Shown here in pieces: positions 27,432 through 37,410 of a stretch of 64,000 nt of DNA (position 1 is the stretch's first letter; each line of letters opens with the position of its first letter). The notes under the pieces were generated by a model. It made no database searches, was not told the DNA's origin, and saw only the letters and a list, made by a program, of their open reading frames with translations. The stretch spans positions 1 through 64,000 of the forward strand of contig NZ_JAIVEM010000044.1 in assembly GCF_020404765.1 (NCBI RefSeq), written 5' to 3'. The position numbers and the translations under genes are program-made. The DNA is from Paenibacillus sp. BJ-4. GTDB taxonomy: Bacteria; Bacillota; Bacilli; Paenibacillales; Paenibacillaceae.

Positions 27432-28178
27432 TTAGGAAGAGTGGACAGCTAAAATGTGCGCCAACCGATCAGGATAGTCCGTGATAATGCCGCTGACCCC
27501 AGCCTCCAGCAGACGCTTCATTTCCTCGGGCTCATTCACTGTCCATGGATGGTAGACTACGCCTACCGCCAAAGCCTCAGCTACGGCTTCTGGTGTAACA
27601 GCATTCTTGTGGGCATGAAGTGCTGTGACCCCGAATTGAGCTGCATACTCCGATGGACGAACCATAATCTCGACATAAAGCGCACCCGTCCTAATTTCAG
27701 GAGCGAGCTGCGCACAGAGCGCCAGCGATTCGTGATTGAAGCTGGACAGGACCACCCGCTCTTCCAACCCGAAGCGCTTCACGGCAGCAATGACCTCTTC
27801 CTCCATACCGGGATAGCGATAAATGCTATTTTTCAATTCAATATTAATCACTGTATCGGTGGACTGCGCCAGCTCCAGCAGCTCATCCAGCAACGGCACC
27901 CGCTCGCCCCGGAATTTGTCGCCAAACCAGCTGCCCGCATCCAGCGTATTCAGCTCTTGCAGCGTGATATCCCTTACATCCAGCGGTGAGCCTGTCGTAC
28001 GCTCCAGCGATTCATCGTGAATCAGCACCAGATGTCCATCTTTGGTACGCTGCACATCCGTTTCGATACCTGTTGCTCCCAGCTCCAGCGCGTGACGGAA
28101 CGCCGCCATCGTATTTTCAGGACATACCCCCGAAGCTCCGCGATGTGCAAAATTAATCACCTTTTCGGTCACAGTCAC
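27432..28178 (-). CDS. Glycerophosphodiester phosphodiesterase
   Basis: A 248-residue cytoplasmic GDPD-family protein that splits glycerophosphodiesters into glycerol-3-phosphate and an alcohol. The catalytic blocks are FAHRGASGVCPENTMAAF, then GIETDVQRTKDGHLVLIHDESLERTT, and later NIELKN. No signal peptide is present. The start is GTG at 28178, eight bases after AGGAGGG; an in-frame ATG at 28226 would leave that site unused. The gene stands alone. The last helix ends with the common GVSGIITDYPD block. Confidence 0.88.
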   Translation of the reverse strand: MTVTEKVINFAHRGASGVCPENTMAAFRHALELGATGIETDVQRTKDGHLVLIHDESLERTTGSPLDVRDITLQELNTLDAGSWFGDKFRGERVPLLDELLELAQSTDTVINIELKNSIYRYPGMEEEVIAAVKRFGLEERVVLSSFNHESLALCAQLAPEIRTGALYVEIMVRPSEYAAQFGVTALHAHKNAVTPEAVAEALAVGVVYHPWTVNEPEEMKRLLEAGVSGIITDYPDRLAHILAVHSS

Positions 28179-28273
28179 GACATCATCCCTCCTGTCAATG
28201 CAAACAAGGACATTATACTCATTCATTGTTTGGGCTGTATAAAATAGGGTTTACTAACAAGCCACTCTACTTC

Positions 28274-29335
28274 TTAAGCTGTTTGCAAAATTCGGCCAAT
28301 CCAGTCGGAATAAAACGTGTTCCCGTTCCGCCGATCAAACGCTGCTGCCGCCGACTCCGCCAGAGGTCTGAAATACGCAATCATTTCTTCTAGTGTGCGC
28401 TCCTCTTTGCCCCATTCAAAAGCTGTGGGTATCCGGACCAAACGAAGTTTTTTCGAAGCATCCAGCTTTTGCAGCAGCCCCACCATCGCTGCGTAAAAAT
28501 ACATTTGCTCCAGTCCGCTCTCATAGTCCAACGCCATGTGCAAATGACGCTCCACCACTCCGATTCCCTCCACCGGGTTCGCGATCGTCAAATACTCAAT
28601 ATGCTCCGCTATCGTTTTCAGGAAGTCACGGTCATCGCGAACCAGGCGATATCCTTTACGATGCTGGTCCTTCGCCTGCTCGACCTCCCCCTGACGATAT
28701 AGCGGCAATAGCACCTGCGAGAGCGTCACATGCGGCACTTCCGCACATCTCATCCGTCCCGACAAAATCGGTTTGGCCACGGCAAGCGCCTGCTCGTCTT
28801 CTCCGGTCAAGTAATAGAACCGCACCATCTGGCTTTGCTCACAGGCTTCACAATCGCTCATACTGTCTGACTCAATCTGGCGGAACGTATCCAGATACCG
28901 CCGTGCTTCATCCAGTTCACCCATGTCCATCGCGATACGGAACTTATAATAGTAATATGGACGCTCATTATACCCGTATTCGGCATATCGTTTGCGCATA
29001 TCCTCCGCCAGATCTTCTATTTGAGTCCTCGGTATATTGGAAAAGCTGCACACTTTACCGAGTATCCATTTGTAATTCCACAATAGCGTATCTGCGTCGT
29101 ATTCCTCTGGATTTTGATCAAATCGACCCAATTGCCATGAAAAAGCGACTAGTGCTTTTAATGGATACCCATTAAAAATGGCGCATTCCAAAATCTCTCC
29201 CCGAATTTCATAGGCGAGCTCCTGCAACCCGGAAGTATCCGCCAAGCGAGCAGCTTCTTCCAGGATCGCAAGCTTTGCCGCCCCTCCCGGCAGATCCTCC
29301 GCCTGTTCCATCAAATCATGTATCGTATCTTCCAT
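28274..29335 (-). CDS. Helical-repeat (TPR-like) protein paired with an HSP90 homologue
   Basis: A 353-residue soluble protein built almost entirely of paired amphipathic helices, with alternating Ala, Leu and Tyr positions (for instance AKLAILEEAARLADTSGLQELAYEIR and YLDTFRQIES), as in tetratricopeptide repeats. I do not recognise a named family. It lies 24 bases after the HSP90 gene with a perfect GGAGG site. HSP90 proteins commonly work with TPR partners, and similar gene pairs exist in other Gram-positive bacteria, so a co-chaperone or client-adaptor role is inferred. A CxxC (about residue 167) occurs in DCEAC. Confidence 0.6.
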   Translation of the reverse strand: MEDTIHDLMEQAEDLPGGAAKLAILEEAARLADTSGLQELAYEIRGEILECAIFNGYPLKALVAFSWQLGRFDQNPEEYDADTLLWNYKWILGKVCSFSNIPRTQIEDLAEDMRKRYAEYGYNERPYYYYKFRIAMDMGELDEARRYLDTFRQIESDSMSDCEACEQSQMVRFYYLTGEDEQALAVAKPILSGRMRCAEVPHVTLSQVLLPLYRQGEVEQAKDQHRKGYRLVRDDRDFLKTIAEHIEYLTIANPVEGIGVVERHLHMALDYESGLEQMYFYAAMVGLLQKLDASKKLRLVRIPTAFEWGKEERTLEEMIAYFRPLAESAAAAFDRRNGNTFYSDWIGRILQTA

Positions 29336-29359
29336 GTGGATCCTCCTATAATTATGAAA

Positions 29360-31252
29360 TTACGTATTTTGTCCGTTTCCTAATCCCCAATTAATAAAAT
29401 GCAGAACACTCCGGTTCATCAATCCCAGCTCATTGCGACTCATCGGGTAATGGCCCATCATGAGCGCATTCACATACATCATTTCTGTAGCAGCCGTGAC
29501 CATCTGCGTATCGACAGCTTCAAAAATACGCGCCACCACCGGGTTGTTCAGATTAAAATACAAGGTCGAGTAGCCCGCATTCTGCTGGACTCCCGCTTTC
29601 AGGCTATCAAGCACGTTGGACAATAGCGCCGTTGTCTCTTCGACCGTGTTTTCCATGGAGCGCAAGGTCAGTGCATCCTGCGAAATGGTATACAGCACAG
29701 GCAAGCTCGCAGGCTCAAAACGCTTCAATTCGCTGCGACAGCGCATCGGCTGCAAAGCAGCGTCCATCACACGCAGCACACTGTAATACTTATCGTGCTC
29801 TTCCTGCGTCAGCCCGGTAAATGAAAGAGATACATCCTCGGGACTAAGCCGCTCTGTTTGCAGCTCAGGGTCAATCCAGTGCAGCTTTTCCAGGATTTCC
29901 GAATCATAAATGTAGCCGCCATTGACCACCAGCATGGATTGCGCTGCCGCTACATGCGTAATTTGACGATACTCATCCACGGTCGCTGTGTAATGCAGCG
30001 GACGTCCGCCTGCCTCGCGGATCAGTTCACTCAGCTCACGCCGCCCAAATGTGCTTTCAAAGGAAAACCAGCGATGCATAATGCGCAGAAATTCATCATC
30101 CTCGACCGCGAGCGTCTTCATGGACAGCTCATGCAAACGAATCCAGTGTTGCAGGCGATCCGGCTCATATTCTGCCATTCGTAACAGTTCTTCACGAATG
30201 CAGGTTCCCAGTTCAGAGCGAACAGCATCAAGCTGCTCATTTTCATAAAAATATTCGCGAGATGCCGTTGGCTGCAATTCATCTGTCCAAATCAGGCTTT
30301 TAATGAAAAATGCCCATTCCGGCAGTACATTCTCCGCTTTGTCGGACACGAGCATATGCTTCAGATACACCCGATGCAGCCGCTTGCTATTCAGATTAAC
30401 GCTGCGAGGCAAAATAAACGCAATCCCACCTGTTCTGCCCGATGCCGTCCGTAGCGGGATAAAATCACTGAAGCGCTCACCCATCAGACGATATCCCAGA
30501 TCCAGCACCTCACTGCGCCGACTGCGTAATTGCTCAGGTTCCTGCATCCAACTCGTCGACGGAAGATTAACCCGCTCAGTCTTTCCAGCTACAGACAGCA
30601 GGACGGGATACGGCAGCAAAGCCCCATAATAAAATAAGGACTCCTTCACCTGCGCCGGCTCATAATAAAACTCGCTCCCCGGCTTGCAGCGCAAATAAAT
30701 TTGCGTTCCTGTCGGCAGCTCTGTTTCCAAGCGGCGGATCGTATACGTCCCGTCCGGCTTCCCTCTCCATTCCATAGAGATGCCTTCCTTTACCGAGCGC
30801 GTTAGCACCACAATTTCATCGCTCACCATAAAGCAAGACAGCAAACCAATCCCAAAGCGTCCGATAAAAGAAGTCTCCGAGGTCAGCAAATCGGCTCCCT
30901 TTTTGGAGGATTGGCCGATAATGGACAGAAAACGGTGAATGTCTTCTTCCGATAGTCCAATGCCGTTATCCTGAATCATCAAAACCTGCTGCTCTCCGGA
31001 GCCAGATAACTCCACCGTCACTTTACCCTCAAAATCTTGATCTTCTAAAGCTGTATCTTTTAGAGCCTGTTCTTCCAATACATTGCTTGCAGCAGCAGTC
31101 TTCCGCAGCTCCTTGCGAGCCGTAATGGCATCTGTTGCATTTTGTAAGATCTCACGTATAAACACCCGTGGACTGCTATATAAATGATTGGCCAAAATAT
31201 CAATCATACCGCCCAAATTCACCTGAAAACGATATTCGTCCGTCTGACTCAT
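29360..31252 (-). CDS. htpG: HSP90-family molecular chaperone (divergent HtpG)
   Basis: A 630-residue HSP90-family protein. The GHKL ATPase domain shows the helix with REILQNATDAITAR, the DNGIGLSEEDI motif, and SFIGRFGIGLLSCFMV, which match the ATP-binding motifs of HtpG. Middle-domain features such as the LPxxVNLNSKRLHRVYLKHMLVSD stretch are present. The family usually has NASDA where this protein has NATDA, and it is a member of the group annotated as HSP90 family protein rather than classical HtpG. ATG 31252 is chosen because AAAGGA is nine bases upstream. The next gene encodes its helical-repeat partner. Confidence 0.85.
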   Translation of the reverse strand: MSQTDEYRFQVNLGGMIDILANHLYSSPRVFIREILQNATDAITARKELRKTAAASNVLEEQALKDTALEDQDFEGKVTVELSGSGEQQVLMIQDNGIGLSEEDIHRFLSIIGQSSKKGADLLTSETSFIGRFGIGLLSCFMVSDEIVVLTRSVKEGISMEWRGKPDGTYTIRRLETELPTGTQIYLRCKPGSEFYYEPAQVKESLFYYGALLPYPVLLSVAGKTERVNLPSTSWMQEPEQLRSRRSEVLDLGYRLMGERFSDFIPLRTASGRTGGIAFILPRSVNLNSKRLHRVYLKHMLVSDKAENVLPEWAFFIKSLIWTDELQPTASREYFYENEQLDAVRSELGTCIREELLRMAEYEPDRLQHWIRLHELSMKTLAVEDDEFLRIMHRWFSFESTFGRRELSELIREAGGRPLHYTATVDEYRQITHVAAAQSMLVVNGGYIYDSEILEKLHWIDPELQTERLSPEDVSLSFTGLTQEEHDKYYSVLRVMDAALQPMRCRSELKRFEPASLPVLYTISQDALTLRSMENTVEETTALLSNVLDSLKAGVQQNAGYSTLYFNLNNPVVARIFEAVDTQMVTAATEMMYVNALMMGHYPMSRNELGLMNRSVLHFINWGLGNGQNT

Positions 31253-31290
31253 ACACATCATTCCTTTCTCGAAATGCCACAACCATCATC

Positions 31291-31305
31291 TAATGTTGAA
31301 TTAAC
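31291..31305. promoter_or_regulatory. Palindrome upstream of htpG
   Basis: ATGTTGAATTAACAT (31291-31305) is an inverted repeat of ATGTT/AACAT with a five-base centre. It lies between a TATACT-like -10 (31315-31320, minus strand) and the htpG start, so it could be an operator. It does not match the CIRCE element. Between here and 31575 I see nothing else recognisable. Confidence 0.3.
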
Positions 31306-31576
31306 ATCTTTTAAAGTATAACGTGGATTCAGACCAGATTACACATGCTGCATTTCAGATATCAATACATTGACAACGATAGAATAGGGTCTTTTTTCAC
31401 CTTGAAGACCCGACATTGGGACTAAGTAACTTCATAAAAATGTATGCAGCATGAGTTTTTAGTTAATAAGGATCAACTTCACCTAGTTGAATTTAGTAAT
31501 TAAAATAATATTTATATAAAAGTTTGCTCTTTCTTCTAACACCATTTTTACTAAGGGACAAAGGACTCATTTTATA

Positions 31577-31634
31577 CAAAAAGCCCGCACTTCTTCTCTT
31601 GTACGTCATTACAAGAGAGAATGCGAGCTTATTT
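31577..31634 (-). terminator. Terminator after the GH51 gene
   Basis: A long stem is formed by the AAGCCCGCAC-TTCTTCTCTTGT arm (31581-31602) and the ACAAGAGAGAA-TGCGAGCTT arm (31611-31631). On the minus strand it is followed by TTTTTG. It ends the arabinofuranosidase gene. Confidence 0.8.
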
Positions 31635-31669
31635 AGCTACAAATGAGGCCTACCTATTGCAGAAGAGAA

Positions 31670-33184
<1,515 letters not shown>

Positions 33185-33261
33185 CTAAACCATCCTCTCT
33201 GAATGCGAAAATAAAATCCGTTGTACCTCTAAGAATAACAAGCCGTTTTATTTACGATTTC

Positions 33262-33291
33262 AATATAACACACCATAATTACCATGGTCAA
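33262..33291 (-). promoter_or_regulatory. Promoter of the arabinofuranosidase gene
   Basis: On the minus strand TTGACC (33286-33291) is followed after 18 bases by TATATT (33262-33267). The inverted repeat ACCAT/ATGGT (33273-33288) falls in the spacer and could bind a repressor such as an AraR-type protein. The remaining AT-rich gap up to 33368 shows nothing else. Confidence 0.55.
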
Positions 33292-33368
33292 TATTATCAT
33301 TAAATATTTAATATAATTATTAACAATAATAATAAACGATAAGCAATTGGTTACGCACTTAATAAATA

Positions 33369-34955
33369 TCAGTTGACCAGCAGTTGTTCTAAACCTGTAT
33401 AAAAACGATCTATATCCTCCGCGTTTAAATTTAGAAAGAACCATTCTTTCAAAAATTCCTGCTCTGTCCGTAAAGATATTTGAATGCATTCACCTTCCGC
33501 TATCTCCATCAAAGAAAGCTCAATATCAACGCCTGATAACATTTGTTCTTGGGTGCAATCCGTAATATCCAGAGCCTCTACACACAAAATGACAATATCC
33601 GCATACGCGCTATAAGCCATTGTACCAGCAACGGTTATCAGCTTCTGTAATCCATGGATCGCAGCGGAAGGGGACAAATACTCCATGTCATACAGCACTG
33701 CCGCAGACTGGTCCGCCGCGATCCAGCTTTGGTATCCATCCCGGGCAAAGGACTCTCTCAACACATGCAAAAAATAAAGAATGTCAACGTCCTTGTAATA
33801 ATAAATACAAATAAGCGGAATGTGAGAATCCTCGATTGCAATAGTCTCCTCCTGGTTCATAAAGAAACGCTCCTCTTGCTGCCACCAACGCAAATGGCGA
33901 GATGAAAAATTCAGCATGGGGATGTGACATTGTTTTTTAGAGATATAGACGACATGTTTTCCATAACGTATAGCCAATTGCTCCACTTCCTGCAAATCTA
34001 CCGGCTCCATTTCCCCTAGCAAGACCATCGTATCTGTCAGGTCATCTATCCTTTTTCCAGCTTTATTCGTTGCATTCTGTGGTTCTTGCTCCCGCAGGAT
34101 TGCTTGTTCGATAACCGTAGCAACTTTAGCACAAGGTAGTTGAGCTTCATATGGAGTCTGAAAATAATAAGGCGCCGCCGATTCAACTACGGAGTCCTGT
34201 TTAAACACATATGCGCTTCGTATCCAATCCGGATGTATGTATCCCATTACAGGTAATACCGTATCCTGTATTGGGCGATAACTATTCTTATGCAAAATAT
34301 GTTTTAGCTTTTCTATGGAAGGAACACGCTTGGACTGCTGCAAGACTTTGCACACCTGTGCTGTAACGAATGGAGCGGCATAGCTGTTGCTGTTGGGACA
34401 TTGTACAACCTCTCCAGTTGCACCCACCAGCTCATGTCTTGCAAAAGCGGTAAATTCGATACCGCTTGAGAATGCTGTATCAGCATTATACGTATATTGG
34501 CCTGCTGCGAGTATGCCGCTACGATCACAGCGTACTCCAATCACATTAGCAAAAGAGGCCGGATAAGTAAGAAGTCCTCCGTTTTGTGCAGCACATACCA
34601 TAATTAATCCCGCCATAGCTGCATCATTTACAGCTCCCCGCAGCATGCCTCGATCCCGATAATTTATACTTCCCAGGCTGATATTCGCTACCTGTACACC
34701 GTGCTTTACACACCAATCCAGCGCGGCACATAGCTGCACTGCATTTCCTTTTCTATGGTTCATTATTTTCACACTGCTGATGACCACATCTGGAAAATAC
34801 GTTTGTACAATAGCCGCACATAGCGTGCCGTGATTTAAGATACGTCCATCTTCTACGCCTCCATGAGCTATCTCGACGTTATATAATAAATGGGTGTTTA
34901 AAAAGCCAGTATTAACCCCGTCGTCAATAATGGCTGCATGGATCTTGGCATTCAT
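33369..34955 (-). CDS. RiPP-cluster S8 subtilase with an extra C-terminal domain
   Basis: A 528-residue subtilase without a signal peptide or propeptide, so it should act in the cytoplasm. The triad is D11 (AIIDDGVN), H42 (LNHGTLCAAIV) and S191 (SNSYAAPFV); the Ser motif has Tyr in place of the usual Met/Leu. After the compact protease domain (about 1-240) comes a second domain of about 240 residues with a hydrophobic-strand layout (DTMVLLGEMEP, HVVYISKK, PLICIYYYKDVDILYFL, ADIVILCVEA) that parallels the TIGR04066-type maturation protein encoded in the same cluster. Subtilases of RiPP loci remove leader or follower peptides; this is the likely role here. It is separated from the upstream cluster genes by a strong hairpin. 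Confidence 0.8.
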   Translation of the reverse strand: MNAKIHAAIIDDGVNTGFLNTHLLYNVEIAHGGVEDGRILNHGTLCAAIVQTYFPDVVISSVKIMNHRKGNAVQLCAALDWCVKHGVQVANISLGSINYRDRGMLRGAVNDAAMAGLIMVCAAQNGGLLTYPASFANVIGVRCDRSGILAAGQYTYNADTAFSSGIEFTAFARHELVGATGEVVQCPNSNSYAAPFVTAQVCKVLQQSKRVPSIEKLKHILHKNSYRPIQDTVLPVMGYIHPDWIRSAYVFKQDSVVESAAPYYFQTPYEAQLPCAKVATVIEQAILREQEPQNATNKAGKRIDDLTDTMVLLGEMEPVDLQEVEQLAIRYGKHVVYISKKQCHIPMLNFSSRHLRWWQQEERFFMNQEETIAIEDSHIPLICIYYYKDVDILYFLHVLRESFARDGYQSWIAADQSAAVLYDMEYLSPSAAIHGLQKLITVAGTMAYSAYADIVILCVEALDITDCTQEQMLSGVDIELSLMEIAEGECIQISLRTEQEFLKEWFFLNLNAEDIDRFYTGLEQLLVN

Positions 34956-35021
34956 TTTTTCTCCCCCTGTCCCTTCGGATCGCGAATGAATCTCACGGCT
35001 CTATTCGTTCTATTAGAGTAA

Positions 35022-35068
35022 GCAAAGGGTGCTTCTGCGAACGATAGCGTTCGTCTGAAAGCACCCTC
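35022..35068 (-). terminator. Strong hairpin between the coiled-coil gene and the subtilase gene
   Basis: AGGGTGCTTC (35026-35035) pairs with GAAAGCACCCT (35057-35067) around an inner GAACG/CGTTC stem. The T run on the minus strand is short (TTTGCTT), so read-through into the subtilase gene is possible. Confidence 0.65.
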
Positions 35069-35101
35069 CTGATTTAGCAAACCATACACATAATAGCCGG
35101 A

Positions 35102-35884
35102 TTAAACTGCAATATTTACCTTCGTACCTGCAGTCTTCGCCCCGTCTTTAGCTGAGTCCAGATAGGCATTGAGCTCTTGTTCAGTCCACACCCTGTCAGC
35201 CTCTGTATTTGTTTCCTTCTCATCCTTTGGTTTATCCCGATCTGTAATCGTGGGTTCGTTATTCACTGCTTCACCGATACGCTCATTGACATTTGCAGCG
35301 ATCTCCATGATCTTTCCATCAAGTCCTTCTGCCTTTTCACGCAAAGCCGCTGATTTTGCAGGGTTCGTGCCTTCCCAACCCTTAGCCTCGCTTGTCAATG
35401 TGATTTGTGCCATTTTGGTTATTTTGGCATTCTTCAGCTCATTGTTTGCAGATACAACACTATGCATTGTATAGGTGATCAGATCTTGCTTCTGTTCCTC
35501 TACAGTCTTGGGCGTATATTGTTCCTGTTTACCTGCCTGAGCTTCCTTTTTACTTTCCTCATCCATGCCTAAAGCTTTCTTTTGTTCTTCCAGTGTCTGC
35601 TTTTGAATGTTCTCATCAATTTGCTGAATCTGCTTATCTATCTCCTCCATTTCAGCCTTTACAGCCTCAGGACCGAGACCACGCTTGAGAGCATTACTTA
35701 CATAGTCCGAACGCCTCTCCATCAAATTTTGCTTTTGCTCTGTCAATTGTTGAATAATCTTGTTTTGTGGCTTGCCTATACTCTTCCTTTCAGCCTGAGC
35801 GGAAATGGGATGCCGTAGTTCAAGTCGGTTGTTATCTGTGGTGCGGAACGGCGATTGGTGAGATGATGTAAACGATACATTCAT
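35102..35884 (-). CDS. Coiled-coil protein of unknown function (FlxA-like)
   Basis: A 260-residue hydrophilic protein. Residues about 38-105 form a strongly predicted coiled coil rich in Gln, Glu and Lys (for example MEEIDKQIQQIDENIQKQ), resembling FlxA-like proteins. The middle third is also helical, and the C terminus is acidic with a TEADRVWTEQEL segment. No signal peptide, membrane helix or catalytic motif is visible. It has a perfect GGAGG site and the same direction as the RiPP genes on both sides, but FlxA-like proteins occur widely in Firmicutes, so membership of the cluster is uncertain. Repeats of TGTATGTTTT lie just before it at about 35941-35960. Confidence 0.55.
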   Translation of the reverse strand: MNVSFTSSHQSPFRTTDNNRLELRHPISAQAERKSIGKPQNKIIQQLTEQKQNLMERRSDYVSNALKRGLGPEAVKAEMEEIDKQIQQIDENIQKQTLEEQKKALGMDEESKKEAQAGKQEQYTPKTVEEQKQDLITYTMHSVVSANNELKNAKITKMAQITLTSEAKGWEGTNPAKSAALREKAEGLDGKIMEIAANVNERIGEAVNNEPTITDRDKPKDEKETNTEADRVWTEQELNAYLDSAKDGAKTAGTKVNIAV

Positions 35885-35981
35885 CCTAAAACCTCCAATT
35901 CTCTTCTAATAAGTGATTCTAGAGGTATATCGGATTTTTTTGTATGTTTTTGTATGTTTTATCATCATTTTCACAAATCCT

Positions 35982-36257
35982 TCATTCCTTTTCCACTGTT
36001 AAACAGTTCTTTATCGTCTCATACAAGCTGTTATATGTAAGCAACCCCCCTCCCAATATACGCTCTTCTGGAATTCGGATAGCGAAGCTTTGTTCAACCT
36101 CAAATAATAGATACACCAGATCTCTGGGAAACAACTTCATATCGGGACCCAGTAAAGCAGCCTCTTTATTGATCTCCCCCGCTTTTATGTTAAAAAGTTT
36201 CCAAAATATATTTTCCAGTTTTACTCCTGTTCCTGTTACATCCTGAGTAAAGTTCAT
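35982..36257 (-). CDS. Peptide maturation acyl-carrier-related protein without carrier serine
   Basis: A 91-residue protein with the helical layout of an acyl carrier protein: a first helix at VKLENIFWKLF, a second at FPRDLVYLLFEVEQSF, IRIPEE, and a last helix at SLYETIKNCL. In true carriers the second helix begins with Asp-Ser-Leu, and the Ser holds phosphopantetheine. Here the matching residues are Phe-Pro-Arg, so no prosthetic group can be attached. This fits the family known as peptide maturation system acyl carrier-related protein, which accompanies Cys-rich radical SAM peptides. It lies 13 bases after the TIGR04066-type gene. It probably acts as a binding or docking module. Confidence 0.75.
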   Translation of the reverse strand: MNFTQDVTGTGVKLENIFWKLFNIKAGEINKEAALLGPDMKLFPRDLVYLLFEVEQSFAIRIPEERILGGGLLTYNSLYETIKNCLTVEKE

Positions 36258-36270
36258 GTTCTTCCCTCCA

Positions 36271-37410
36271 TTACAACTGAACTACATGATGCTCAACCGA
36301 AAAATAATGTAAAATATCGTTCGCCAGCTTGCTCATATCTTCATCGTTAGACGGATTGAGTATTGGCACAGAATAATTAGAAAACTCTTGTTTTTTCTCT
36401 TCCACGAAACGATTATCAACAGAAGCATATTGCATGTTCACCGTGGAAGAAGAGTAACTGTCGAATACATTATTACACAAGGCGTATCCCAACAATGAAG
36501 AGGAAAAACGGTTTTCCATATACTGTTGCACATGCTCCAAATATTTTAAATTGTAGCTATCGTAATGGAGACAACAGATTAGACCGTCCGGTCTGACAGC
36601 ACGAGATACCAAAAATGAAGTTACTCCAAAATAATTCGTGAACGTATTATTAAAGGGGACAATCCCACCAGGGATACCTACGAGTATCAGGTCAGGTTTT
36701 TCGCTCTGCTCTATTTTTTTCAAATATCGATTAAACATGATAATCTTCTGCGCTTCGGTCATACCGCCCTCAAACATAAACTGTGGAAATGAATGTGCGC
36801 CTATCAGCTCTCCGCATCCATTAGATGTGATTTGCGATACCCGATATCCTTGCGCCTCAAGCTTTTGCCGAATGTTAAGCTGCAAATTAAGCTTATGGGT
36901 TCGCTCGTTCAGACCTAGTACAAACAGAACTGGTGTAAAAAAATCATGGATAGCGGAGCTTGGATCTGGCGGCGAAATATGTTCCGTGCGTACATCAAAT
37001 GTATTTTTTAAAATCAGCTTGTGATCATGATCCTCACAAGGCTGGATGAGCTCCATACACGGGTCTGGCAAAGTAAAATTGCACATGACTTTTTTGCCAA
37101 GTTGTCCAGCCTTCATGATCACCGGCAGATAAACCTCTGCGATATCCAGCTTGAAATTGGATTGTACCAGTAATATGGCATCACAGTGCTCTATTTCTTG
37201 CTCCAGACAAGACTCCGGCTTCACTATGAATCCTGTTACTTCACCCTTGTCCGCTACACAGGCATCTTTCCCGATCATACCCGATCCTTGAAAAGAAATA
37301 AGCACAACTTCCCCATAACTTCCTAATAAGTTCAAATTCCTAACCAGAGCTATCGTTTCATAATCAAACGGAAAAATGATTAATTTATTCGTCATGGAGA
37401 CACCCCTCAT
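36271..37410 (-). CDS. TIGR04066-type peptide maturation protein
   Basis: A 379-residue soluble protein that resembles the TIGR04066 peptide maturation family found with clostridial Cys-rich radical SAM peptides. Two Rossmann-like halves are suggested: an N-terminal part with KLIIFPFDYETIALVRNL and CDAILLVQSN, and a C-terminal part with TPVLFVLGLNERTHKLNLQLNIRQKLEAQGY, PDLILVGIPGGIVP and a FLVSRAVRPDGLICCLHYD block. No catalytic motif is known. The ATG overlaps the stop of the radical SAM gene, so synthesis is coupled. A role in chaperoning or modifying the peptide is inferred from constant gene neighbourhood only. Confidence 0.75.
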   Translation of the reverse strand: MRGVSMTNKLIIFPFDYETIALVRNLNLLGSYGEVVLISFQGSGMIGKDACVADKGEVTGFIVKPESCLEQEIEHCDAILLVQSNFKLDIAEVYLPVIMKAGQLGKKVMCNFTLPDPCMELIQPCEDHDHKLILKNTFDVRTEHISPPDPSSAIHDFFTPVLFVLGLNERTHKLNLQLNIRQKLEAQGYRVSQITSNGCGELIGAHSFPQFMFEGGMTEAQKIIMFNRYLKKIEQSEKPDLILVGIPGGIVPFNNTFTNYFGVTSFLVSRAVRPDGLICCLHYDSYNLKYLEHVQQYMENRFSSSLLGYALCNNVFDSYSSSTVNMQYASVDNRFVEEKKQEFSNYSVPILNPSNDEDMSKLANDILHYFSVEHHVVQL

